From: Kiritimatiellia bacterium | Lineage (GTDB): Bacteria > Verrucomicrobiota > Kiritimatiellia > UBA8416 > SLMC01 | NCBI GenBank assembly: GCA_007133745.1 | Contig: SLMC01000436.1 | Span: forward strand, 1 to 11,801 | Reading direction: 5' to 3' | DNA length: 11,801 bases | Position numbers and translations under genes: made by a program | Shown: piece by piece, positions 1 through 7,012 of the stretch | Position numbering within the stretch: position 1 is the stretch's first letter | How the letters are laid out: the number at the start of each line of letters is the position of its first letter | Notes under the pieces: generated by a model | Databases searched by the model: none | What the model was told of the DNA's origin: nothing | What the model saw: the letters and a program-made list of their open reading frames with translations, nothing else

Positions 1-36
1 CATAACACGGACGACAAAAGGATATACGTTACATAA

Positions 37-1755
37 ATGGCCATCAATTCAGACAAGCCGCATTTGTGGAAAGCCGATGTCGAGAAGTCTATTGACTGGA
101 TTTGGGAACACCGCACACCGGATTTCGCGCCGATATTTGCTCCTAAAGATAAAAAAAAAGCCCCGGCATTGAAAGAAGCCACAGCCATATACGGTGTCGA
201 TAGAAATCAAGAGCAGGAAAACAATAGAGCCGAGGCCCAACTTGTAGCCGATGCAACCAAGAGCGCGGAGGAGCGCAATCGTCTGGGACAGTTCTCGACA
301 CCCTTCCCGGTTGCATCGCGCATGGTCGCCCACGCGCTAAAGGCGCTGCCAAGCGATGCGCCGGTCGCATTTCTGGAACCGGCTCTTGGCTCCGGAGTGT
401 TTTACAGTGCGCTTCTGCGGCAAGCGACCGCGTCGCAAATAACCAGCGCTACAGGATGCGAGATCGACCCATGCTATAGCGACATTGCCAAAACTATTTG
501 GTCGCCGTCCGGTCTGCGCGTTCTGAATTGTGATTTCACTGCGTTCGCGACGGAATCAAGCAATTACGGCAGGTTCTCCCTCATTTGCACAAATCCTCCT
601 TACGTCAGACACCACCACCTTCAAGCCGAGCAGAAGGTGGCGCTTCAATCTCTGGTGATGCAACGCCTTGGCCTGCACGTGAGCGGATTGTCAGGGCTAT
701 ATGTCTATTTCGTGCTTTTGGCCGACGCGGTCTTGGCCGACGGCGCAGTTGCCTCATGGCTTCTCCCTGCCGAATTCCTCTATGTCAACTACGGCCGAGT
801 TCTTCGCGATTACCTCACGTCCCGAGTGACGCTGCTTTCTATCCACCATTTCAATCCTGACGATGTCCAGTTCGATGATGCTCTCGTCTCCTCCTGCATT
901 GTCACATATCGAAAGAATAGATCGCCGGGCACATCAAGTTGCGCGATCTCGTACGGCGACTACCTTGACCCTCAAGAGCAGCGGACCATGCCGACTTTGG
1001 AACTTCGCGGGTTGAACAAATGGACGATGTCTCATTTTGAGAACAATGGCATGTCATCCGACGCACCGCGCCTCAAGGATTTTTTTTCAGTCAGACGCGG
1101 TATCGCGACCGGCGCAAACGCCTTTTTCATTTTAGACACAGACACCATCGCCCAATACGACATCCCTAGCGTCTTCCTGAAGCCCATCCTGCCCAGCCCC
1201 CGCTATCTCCGTGAACCGGTTATCCGGGCCACCGTCGAAGGATTGCCCCATGTGCCGGGATTTCGCTACCTGCTGGACTGCCGTCTCCCCCCAAACGAGG
1301 TACAGCGACAATATCCAAGTTTGTGGCGATACCTTGAAGAGGGCATGGCAAAGGGTATCGCTGACGGATATCTCTGCTCTCAGAAAGAGGTCTGGCACTA
1401 TCAGGAAAGACGGAAGCCGGCACCCTTTCTGGCCTCGTACATGGGCAGGTCCAACGGCAATCGAGAATGCCCAATCCGGTTCTTCGTGAACTTCTCGGAT
1501 GCTATGGTCACCAACGTGTTTCTGAATCTGTATCCAACCCCCGAACTTGCTGCTTGCCTAGACAATGACAAAGAACGTCTGATCGAACTTGGCGAAGCGC
1601 TAAACAACGTTCCAGCGGAATGTATTCTCCATGCCGGTCGCGCCTACGGGGGCGGATTGCACAAGATCGAACCCAAGGAATTGCTTGAGGTGCGTTTGGT
1701 ATCTGCTCCTGCCTGGGTGGACGAGGCGCTGACGAAACAACTTGTTCTGATATGA
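37..1755 (+). CDS. Type II-like N6-adenine DNA methyltransferase (gamma class, TaqI/Eco57I-like)
   Basis: Transfers a methyl group from S-adenosylmethionine to adenine in a DNA recognition site, normally protecting host DNA from a partner restriction enzyme. Motifs appear in gamma-class order in the 572-aa protein: motif X GQFSTP (residues 84-89), SAM-binding motif I FLEPALGSG (112-120), acidic CEID (141-144), CDF (165-167), and catalytic NPPY (186-189, within TNPPYVRH). The second half (about 340-560) would be the target-recognition domain; its start RRGIATGANAFF and the late AYGGGLHKIEPKEL stretch resemble Eco57I/TaqI-type enzymes. The ATG directly follows an in-frame TAA (34-36); a weak AAAGGA lies 14 nt upstream. 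No nuclease domain is visible, so a partner nuclease would have to lie left of the window. Its codons look less GC-biased than those of the downstream genes, which hints at acquisition. Target sequence cannot be inferred. The methyltransferase call is firm; the system type is not. Confidence 0.9.
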   Translation: MAINSDKPHLWKADVEKSIDWIWEHRTPDFAPIFAPKDKKKAPALKEATAIYGVDRNQEQENNRAEAQLVADATKSAEERNRLGQFSTPFPVASRMVAHALKALPSDAPVAFLEPALGSGVFYSALLRQATASQITSATGCEIDPCYSDIAKTIWSPSGLRVLNCDFTAFATESSNYGRFSLICTNPPYVRHHHLQAEQKVALQSLVMQRLGLHVSGLSGLYVYFVLLADAVLADGAVASWLLPAEFLYVNYGRVLRDYLTSRVTLLSIHHFNPDDVQFDDALVSSCIVTYRKNRSPGTSSCAISYGDYLDPQEQRTMPTLELRGLNKWTMSHFENNGMSSDAPRLKDFFSVRRGIATGANAFFILDTDTIAQYDIPSVFLKPILPSPRYLREPVIRATVEGLPHVPGFRYLLDCRLPPNEVQRQYPSLWRYLEEGMAKGIADGYLCSQKEVWHYQERRKPAPFLASYMGRSNGNRECPIRFFVNFSDAMVTNVFLNLYPTPELAACLDNDKERLIELGEALNNVPAECILHAGRAYGGGLHKIEPKELLEVRLVSAPAWVDEALTKQLVLI

Positions 1756-1758
1756 AAA

Positions 1759-1793
1759 GCCCCGTGCGGGCAAATCACCTGCGACTTGCCCGC
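1759..1793. terminator. Candidate terminator hairpins between convergent genes
   Basis: A perfect 8-bp inverted repeat, GCGGGCAA (1766-1773) and TTGCCCGC (1786-1793), has a 12-nt loop. It begins 10 bases after the methyltransferase stop and lies between that gene and the convergent GH3 fragment. A second, smaller stem GCCC/GGGC (1759-1771) overlaps it and, read on the minus strand, is followed by TTTT. The plus strand has no T-run after the large stem, so termination in that direction is uncertain. Confidence 0.4.
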
Positions 1794-1905
1794 TATCGTA
1801 CAGATCGGAAAAAACCGGCGTTAGCATCGAGAAATGTGCGACACGACTCTACAATCATAAGGCCCGAGTTTTTCCTGTTTCATATAGCGCCGCCATGCTG
1901 CCCCT

Positions 1906-3681
1906 TCAGGCGTTCCGCACGCTGAACGCGACGCTTTGCAAATCGCGCTCGCGGGAGGAAGCGCCCACCAGCAGTTCGAAATCGCCCGGCTCCACCACCC
2001 GCTCGCCGGCGGCATTCACCAGCGAACAGGCGCCGATCGGGACCGTCAATGTTACCCGGCGCGTCTCGCCTGCGGCAAGGGCCACCCGAGCGAAGGCCTT
2101 GAGTTCCTTGTCCACCCACGTGGCGGACGTCACGAGGTCGCGAACATAGGCCTGAACCACCTCGACCCCGTCCCGGTCGCCGACATTGGTCACCTCCACG
2201 GCCGCGCGCAACACGGCCTCGGGCGTCAAGACGTTCGAGTCCAGTTCAGGCACGCCATAGACGAAGCGCGTATAGCTCAGGCCCTCGCCAAAGGCAAAGA
2301 GCGGCTCTTGCGTGAGATCGGCATACTTCTTGCCGTGCTGACCGCGAACCTGACTGTAGAAGGCCGGCTGCTGACCGACATGATGCGGGAAGGAAATCGT
2401 CAAACGGCCGGACGGATTGACATCGCCGAACAGCGCCTCGGCCAGGGCCTGCCCCCCTTTCATGCCCGGATTGAACATCTCGATCAAAGCGGCCGCGCGA
2501 TGCAGCGCGGGCGGCAGCACGAGCGGCTTGCTGTTGATGAGCACGACGATCGTCGGCTTGTTCAACGCCATGACCGCCTCGGCCAATGCCCGCTGTCCAC
2601 CCTGCAACTCCAACGTGGCCGTGCTGCGAGCTTCTCCGATGAAACCAAGCGTATCGCCGACCGCCAGCACAACGACATCGCTTGCTTCGCAAGCCCGCAC
2701 AGCCTCGGGAATGCCGGATTCATCCTCGTTCTCGATCGAACAGCCCGCCGCATGCGTCACCGTGGACCCGGCCGGCGCCCGCGCCCGCAGTCCGTCCAGA
2801 ACCGTGGTCGTGCAGGCGCGCGGATGGCACGGTTCTTCCTGTTCGAGCTGACCCGAACCCAGCGACCAGTCGCCGAGCTGCGCAAGCGGATCGTCGGCGT
2901 TCGGCCCCACCACCGCCATGCGCAGCGGTTGATCGCCCGGCAACGGCAAGAGCGGCCCTTCGTTGCGTAGCAGCGTCAAGCTCTGCCGCGCCGCCTCCAG
3001 GTTAACCGCGCCATGCTCGGCGCACCCGATGACCGCCGCCTGGCGCGCGGAATCGGGCAGGCACGGATTCTCGAACAGGCCCAATTTGAACTTCAACGCC
3101 AACATGCGGGCGACCACCTCGTCGATATCGCTTTCCTTGATCAGACCTTCGGCCACAGCCTCTTGCGCGCCCTCGAAGAAATCGGGCGTGGCCATCATGA
3201 TGTCGTTGCCGCTGGCCAGCGCGAGCGCGGCCGCCTCTTTGCGATTGGCGCACACCTTCTGCTCTCTGACCAGGCGCCCGACATTGTCCCAGTCCGTCAC
3301 CAGTACACCGTCGAATCCCCACGCCTCTTTGAGCGTCTCGCGCAACAGCCAACGGTTGGCGGTGGACGGAACGCCATCCATGGACTGGTATCCGGTCATG
3401 AACGCCATGCAGCCCGATTGGGCGGCCGTTTCGAACGGCGGCAGGAAATAGGACATCAGCTTGCGTTTCGATATGTCCGCTTCGGACGCGTCGCGCCCGC
3501 CCTGCGTTTCCGAATAGCCCGCATAATGCTTGGCTGTCGCCAGCATGGCGGTCGGATCGCTCAATCCTTCGCCCTGATAGCCGCGAATCATGGCCCGCGC
3601 GAATTCGCCGATCAGAAAGGGATCTTCGCCGAACGTTTCGCCTATGCGCCCCCAACGCAAGTCGCGCGCCAGGCACAACAC
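1906..3681 (-). pseudogene. GH3 beta-glucosidase (BglX-like), 5'-truncated
   Basis: Intact GH3 beta-glucosidases hydrolyse terminal beta-linked glucose or related sugars with retention. This 591-codon frame begins inside the catalytic barrel with LCLARDLRWGRIGETFGEDP, which in full-length proteins of about 730-770 aa sits some 120-150 residues from the N-terminus. Retained parts are KHYAGYSE (51-58), the nucleophile region GFDGVLVTDW with Asp130, the alpha/beta sandwich domain (about 230-460) and the C-terminal fibronectin III-like domain (about 485-590, VEVTNVGDRDGVEVVQAYV). The GTG at 3681 is only the first start-like codon: there is no ribosome binding site, and the seven codons upstream (ending I-S-P before VLCLARD) still look native before an in-frame TAA inside the repeat at 3688-3744. 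The first barrel strands are absent, so a working enzyme is unlikely. The rest of the frame has no frameshift, so the break may be recent or an assembly artefact. Confidence 0.85.
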
Positions 3682-3687
3682 CGGCGA

Positions 3688-3744
3688 GATTAGGGCGAAA
3701 GATTAAGGCTCAAGGCGCGAACCCCTTAATCTTTCGCCTTAATC
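3688..3744. repeat. 21-bp inverted repeat with internal duplicated unit
   Basis: The arms 3688-3708 and 3724-3744 are reverse complements at 20 of 21 positions and enclose a 15-base spacer. Each arm contains two copies of GATTAAGG (one copy in the left arm has a G for A) separated by CGAAA, so the arm is itself a 13-base repeat unit (GATTAAGGCGAAA) about 1.6 times. It lies at the broken 5' end of the GH3 gene. No transposase and no clear target-site duplication were seen. It could be a MITE-like or REP-like element, or the scar of a rearrangement. Confidence 0.8.
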
Positions 3745-3755
3745 TTCCCTGACAC

Positions 3756-3776
3756 CCGAAACCTGAAACCTGAACA
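3756..3776. repeat. Short 7-bp tandem repeat (CTGAAAC-like)
   Basis: Three successive near-copies of a heptamer, CCGAAAC, CTGAAAC and CTGAACA, sit between the inverted repeat at 3688-3744 and the promoter of the flavodiiron gene. The array is short and may be part of the same composite intergenic element. Confidence 0.5.
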
Positions 3777-3788
3777 CTTTTCAAGCGC

Positions 3789-3817
3789 TTGACCCAAAAT
3801 CCCGACTATGATATAAA
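3789..3817 (+). promoter_or_regulatory. Sigma70-like promoter of the flavodiiron gene
   Basis: TTGACC (3789-3794) and TATAAA (3812-3817) are separated by exactly 17 bases, in an AT-rich patch 45 bases before the flavodiiron start codon. Both boxes match the consensus at five of six positions. Transcription would start near 3824, leaving a leader of about 38 nt that carries the GGAGGAG ribosome binding site. Confidence 0.65.
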
Positions 3818-3861
3818 TCCCGAATAATACAATAACATTTCAGCATGGAGGAGCAACGGAC

Positions 3862-5037
3862 ATGAATCAAAGAACGCTGAGAGACCGAGTCTTTTTTCTG
3901 GGAGCGACCGATTGGGACCGCCGTCTGTTCGATTCGCTGATCCCTTTGCCGGACGGTACCAGCTACAACGCCTATCTGGTTCAGGGCTCTGAAAAAACGG
4001 CGCTGCTCGACAGCGTCGATCCGGCCATGGAACCCATGCTGATGGAACAACTGGCGGATGTGCCCGCCCTCGACTATGTCGTGGCGCACCATGCCGAGCA
4101 GGATCATTCCGGGAGCATCCCCGCCGTACTCGCGAAATATCCGAACGCCACGCTGATCTGTTCGACCAAAGCCCGCGGCATGCTGATCGATCATCTGGCC
4201 GTGCCCGAAGACCGCATTCGCGCCATGGCCGACGGCGAGACGCTTTCGCTGGGCGACAAGACCCTGCACTTCATCCACACGCCCTGGGTGCATTGGCCGG
4301 AAACCATGGTCACCTGGCTGCCGGAAGACAAGATTCTGTTCACCTGCGACTTTTTCGGATCGCATCTGGCGACCTCCAGTCTGTACGCGAGCGACGAACC
4401 CTATGTCGAAGAGGCGGCCAAGCGCTACTATGCGGAAATCATGATGCCGTTCCGCAAGACCATTCAAGGCAACCTGAAGAAAATCGAGGGGCTCGGCTTC
4501 GAACTGATCGCGCCCAGTCACGGTCCGGTCTACGATCGGCCGGCCACGATTCTCGACGCCTATCGGGACTGGGTATCCGATCGGGTTTCGAACCATGTGG
4601 TGATCCCCTACATTTCCATGCACGGCAGCACGGAGCTGATGGTCGACCACTTGATCGCCGCGCTGATCCAACGCGATGTCAACGCCTCGAAATTCAATCT
4701 GGCCGTCACGGATATCGGCAAGCTGGCTATTGCCCTGGTCGATGCCGCCACGATCGTGATCGGAACGCCGACCGTGCACGTGGGGCCTCACCCCAGCGTG
4801 TTCTCGGCCACGCATCTGGCCAACGCCTTGCGCCCCAAGCTCAGGCATGCGGCCATCATCGGCTCCTACGGCTGGGGCACCAAGGCGGCGGAACAGATCG
4901 CCGGATTGATCCCCAACCTCAAGGTCGATGTGCTGGGTACAGTCATGTGCAAAGGCGCACCGCGCGCCGACGACTATGCCGCGCTCGACACGCTGGCCGA
5001 AAGCATCGCCGCCAAACATCGCGAGCTGAACGCTTGA
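3862..5037 (+). CDS. fprA: Flavodiiron protein (class A; O2/NO reductase)
   Basis: Cytosolic enzyme that reduces O2 to water or NO to N2O at a non-haem diiron site, with FMN passing electrons from rubredoxin or a similar donor. The 391-aa length matches the two-domain class A core. The metallo-beta-lactamase-like domain (about 1-250) shows the full ligand set: H77-x-E79-x-D81-H82 in HHAEQDHSG, H144 (PWVHWPET), D163 (FTCDFFG) and H220 (PSHGP). The flavodoxin domain (about 250-391) has the FMN phosphate loop SMHGSTELM (252-260), GTPTVHVGPHP (301-311) and GSYGWGTKA (334-342). The ATG has GGAGGAG (3847-3853) 8 nt upstream and a good promoter further up. No rubredoxin or fused flavin-reductase domain follows, so the redox partner must be elsewhere. 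Regulation by O2 or NO is plausible, but no operator was recognised. Family assignment is very secure; O2 versus NO preference cannot be told. Confidence 0.96.
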   Translation: MNQRTLRDRVFFLGATDWDRRLFDSLIPLPDGTSYNAYLVQGSEKTALLDSVDPAMEPMLMEQLADVPALDYVVAHHAEQDHSGSIPAVLAKYPNATLICSTKARGMLIDHLAVPEDRIRAMADGETLSLGDKTLHFIHTPWVHWPETMVTWLPEDKILFTCDFFGSHLATSSLYASDEPYVEEAAKRYYAEIMMPFRKTIQGNLKKIEGLGFELIAPSHGPVYDRPATILDAYRDWVSDRVSNHVVIPYISMHGSTELMVDHLIAALIQRDVNASKFNLAVTDIGKLAIALVDAATIVIGTPTVHVGPHPSVFSATHLANALRPKLRHAAIIGSYGWGTKAAEQIAGLIPNLKVDVLGTVMCKGAPRADDYAALDTLAESIAAKHRELNA

Positions 5038-5063
5038 ACCGGAAAAATATTTCCATTATTTCT

Positions 5064-5091
5064 TTGACGCGCCACAAAGGTATGCTAGTGT
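5064..5091 (+). promoter_or_regulatory. Possible promoter of the WD40/FeeM-like unit
   Basis: TTGACG (5064-5069) is followed after 16 bases by TAGTGT (5086-5091), preceded by an extended -10 TG (5083-5084). The -35 box is good and the -10 is poor (three of six). Its position, 38 bases before the WD40 start, would make the WD40 and acyltransferase genes a unit separate from the flavodiiron gene. Read-through from the upstream gene remains possible: only a weak GGAAA/TTTCC stem (5041-5054) with a T-rich tail lies between them. Confidence 0.4.
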
Positions 5092-5129
5092 TTCGTCAGT
5101 CATAATGAGTTCGGCCAGGAGGATCGGCT

Positions 5130-6266
5130 GTGAATCAAACTGTGGGCATTCCCGTACGTTTCGGCGAATGGACGCCCTGCAAGGCGAACCAGGAATCCGC
5201 GCGCCCCAGTGTCGCCGAAAGCCGCACTGAAGACGTAGCGATCGAAACCATTACCAAACGCGCCTTTTCCGCCAGGGAACAGCCTGTCTGCTGCGTCGAT
5301 GAACGGGCGCAGGTGGTGACGGAACTGAACAAGACGCTGAGCGGCACAGGCGATCTGGAAATTTTCGGGGCGGAACTGTGCGTGGCGTTCGCCGACGAAG
5401 GCAGCCGTATCGTCAGCGGTTCGGACATGGGCATCATAAAAATATGGGACGAACGCAAGCCGGACCACGTCGAGGTGCTCAAGGGACATTACAATGGCTG
5501 GGTCAACGCCATCACGCTGGCCGCCAGCCCCGACCTCAAGCGCCTGGCCTCGGGCGGCGAAGATGCCCGGCTCAAAATATGGAATCTTTCCACATGCGAA
5601 ACGCTGACCATTCCCAGCCTCGACAAACCCGTGCACAGCGTCTGCTTCAAGCCGGACGGCAAAGGCGTGTTTTTCGGACTGGCCGACGGCAGCATTTGTC
5701 TGTGGAACTGGACCACGCGCGACGAGGCGCGCCGCCTTCATCTGCTCAAGGAACACGGCAAGTGGGTCTATTCCGTTCAAGCGGCGCCGGACGGCAACAC
5801 GCTGGTCTCCGGGTCCGGCGACGGCACCCTGCGTTTGTGGGAATTTGACAACGGGAACGCCGCGGTAGCCAAAGTCTCCGCGCTGGACATGGTCTCGTCC
5901 AAAGTCTATTCGGCGGCGTTCGGGGCCGGCGGAACATGCGTGGTCTTCGGCTTGTCCGACGGCAAGGCGGGTGTCTGGTCGATCAAGGAAGGCTGGATCA
6001 AAACGCTGAATGCCGATCCCCACGCGATCTGGGGCGTAGCCAGCCACCCGACAGATTCTATTGTCGCGCTAGGCCTGTCGAAAGGCGATATCGTGCTGTG
6101 GGACTGGAACGCCGATAAAACGAAAACATTGCGTCATCATACCAGCACAGTCTGGTCGGTGGCCTTCAGCCGAAACGGACAGCGCCTGATCTCCGGATCG
6201 GCCGACGAAACAATCAAACTGTGGAATCTTGGAGACGATCCGCTAGAGGGAGAAGCCCAGCCATGA
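5130..6266 (+). CDS. Seven-bladed WD40 beta-propeller protein
   Basis: WD40 propellers are scaffolds that bind proteins or peptides and have no catalysis of their own. Seven repeats of the form V-x-S/A-V-x-F...SGS-x-D-G...W are visible, their closing tryptophans at W106, W151, W192, W237, W283, W324 and W365. The spacing of 41-46 residues is that of one complete propeller. Residues 1-75 are unlike WD40, polar, and probably flexible, with a pair of cysteines (54-55). No signal peptide or membrane segment is seen, so a cytosolic location is inferred. The start is GTG, with AGGAGG at 5117-5122, 7 nt upstream; an upstream ATG at 5104 is not followed by this frame. The stop overlaps the next gene by ATGA, implying translational coupling and a shared role with the FeeM-like acyltransferase. 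No kinase, caspase or NTPase domain is fused, unlike many bacterial WD40 proteins. Fold very secure; partner unknown. Confidence 0.93.
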   Translation: MNQTVGIPVRFGEWTPCKANQESARPSVAESRTEDVAIETITKRAFSAREQPVCCVDERAQVVTELNKTLSGTGDLEIFGAELCVAFADEGSRIVSGSDMGIIKIWDERKPDHVEVLKGHYNGWVNAITLAASPDLKRLASGGEDARLKIWNLSTCETLTIPSLDKPVHSVCFKPDGKGVFFGLADGSICLWNWTTRDEARRLHLLKEHGKWVYSVQAAPDGNTLVSGSGDGTLRLWEFDNGNAAVAKVSALDMVSSKVYSAAFGAGGTCVVFGLSDGKAGVWSIKEGWIKTLNADPHAIWGVASHPTDSIVALGLSKGDIVLWDWNADKTKTLRHHTSTVWSVAFSRNGQRLISGSADETIKLWNLGDDPLEGEAQP

Positions 6267-7012
6267 CACTCAACCCATCCAAACCCGCACCGCCGATGAA
6301 TGTCACGTCGAACCTCGATCAGGCGCTGGATATGCTCGGCGATCAGGATACCGTGCGCGCCTTGCAACTGACCCGTTCTCTGGACGAGGCTCTGGGCCAG
6401 CTCAACAAAAATCAGGTCTATCGGCCCGAAACCAAGCAAGAACCGGACGATACCGTCGAGGCCACGATCCGGCCCGTCGCGTCCGAAGCCGATCTGGCCA
6501 ACATCTATCGGCTGGTCTATGACGCATACCTGGAAAAAGGCTTCATCGAACCCCGGAACGACCCGCAGCTCAAGTACAATGCCGAAATGGACGACATCCC
6601 GGAAACAACGGTCCTGGTTGTGGAAGGCTCCGGCCTGCTTCTGGGTACCGTCAGCGTCACGGTGGACGGCCCCGCCGGGATGCCCGCGGACCGGGATTTC
6701 AAGGCGACGGCGGATATGGTTCGCGGCGAAGGCCGAAAACTGGCCGGTGTATGGCGACTGGTCACCCGCTGCGGCTACACCGACGAGCGCAATCTGGTCA
6801 TGGCCCTCATCGGCGAAGCCGTTCAGCAGGCCATGGAAAAAGGCGTGCAAAGCTGCCTCTGCGCCATCAATCCCAAGCACGAGCATTTCTACCGACGCCT
6901 GCTCGGCATGAAACGCATCGCCTATGCCCGCTCCATGAAAGGGCTCCAAAACGCGCCCGGCGTCTGCCTGCGCTGCGACGAGGAAGACGTGCCCGAATGG
7001 TGGAAACGTTAA
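6263..7012 (+). CDS. FeeM-like N-acyl amino acid synthase / GNAT-fold acyltransferase
   Basis: Resembles the FeeM family, in which a GNAT-fold domain related to acyl-homoserine lactone synthases moves a fatty acyl chain from acyl carrier protein to an amino acid such as tyrosine. In this 249-aa protein the domain spans about 67-240: ATIRPVASEADLANIYRLVYDAYLEKGFI (about 67-95) matches the family opening, GTVSVTVDGPAGMP (128-141) the central strand, and INPKHEHFYRRLLGM (202-216) and NAPGVCL (230-236) the family end. In AHL synthases and relatives a Glu stands three residues before a conserved Arg; here R165 is present but that position is G162. Residues 1-66 are polar and helical-looking. The start chosen is the ATG at 6263 (GGGAG at 6248-6252), which overlaps the WD40 stop; an upstream in-frame start at 6221 lies inside the WD40 gene and is less likely. 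No acyl carrier protein is adjacent. An ordinary GNAT acetyltransferase is the main alternative. Confidence 0.7.
   Translation: MTLNPSKPAPPMNVTSNLDQALDMLGDQDTVRALQLTRSLDEALGQLNKNQVYRPETKQEPDDTVEATIRPVASEADLANIYRLVYDAYLEKGFIEPRNDPQLKYNAEMDDIPETTVLVVEGSGLLLGTVSVTVDGPAGMPADRDFKATADMVRGEGRKLAGVWRLVTRCGYTDERNLVMALIGEAVQQAMEKGVQSCLCAINPKHEHFYRRLLGMKRIAYARSMKGLQNAPGVCLRCDEEDVPEWWKR

Noticed and set aside
3688..3744. Reading the inverted repeat as a simple Rho-independent terminator
   Set aside because: It lies between divergent genes, has AT-rich arms rather than a GC-rich stem, and has no T-run directly after it.
3845..3865. Six-codon leader peptide (MEEQRT) whose TGA overlaps the flavodiiron ATG
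   Set aside because: The ATGGAGGAG is more simply the ribosome binding site of the flavodiiron gene; there is no ribosome binding site for the mini-frame itself, so it is probably chance.
3781..5019. A 412-codon open frame antisense to the flavodiiron gene
   Set aside because: It mirrors codon bias of the real gene on the other strand; the flavodiiron protein has all metal ligands and a proper promoter and ribosome binding site, and the antisense product has no recognisable domain.
6221..6262. Earlier start for the FeeM-like gene inside the WD40 gene
   Set aside because: The ATG at 6263 overlaps the WD40 stop and has GGGAG upstream; the extra 14 residues are the shadow of the WD40 coding sequence.
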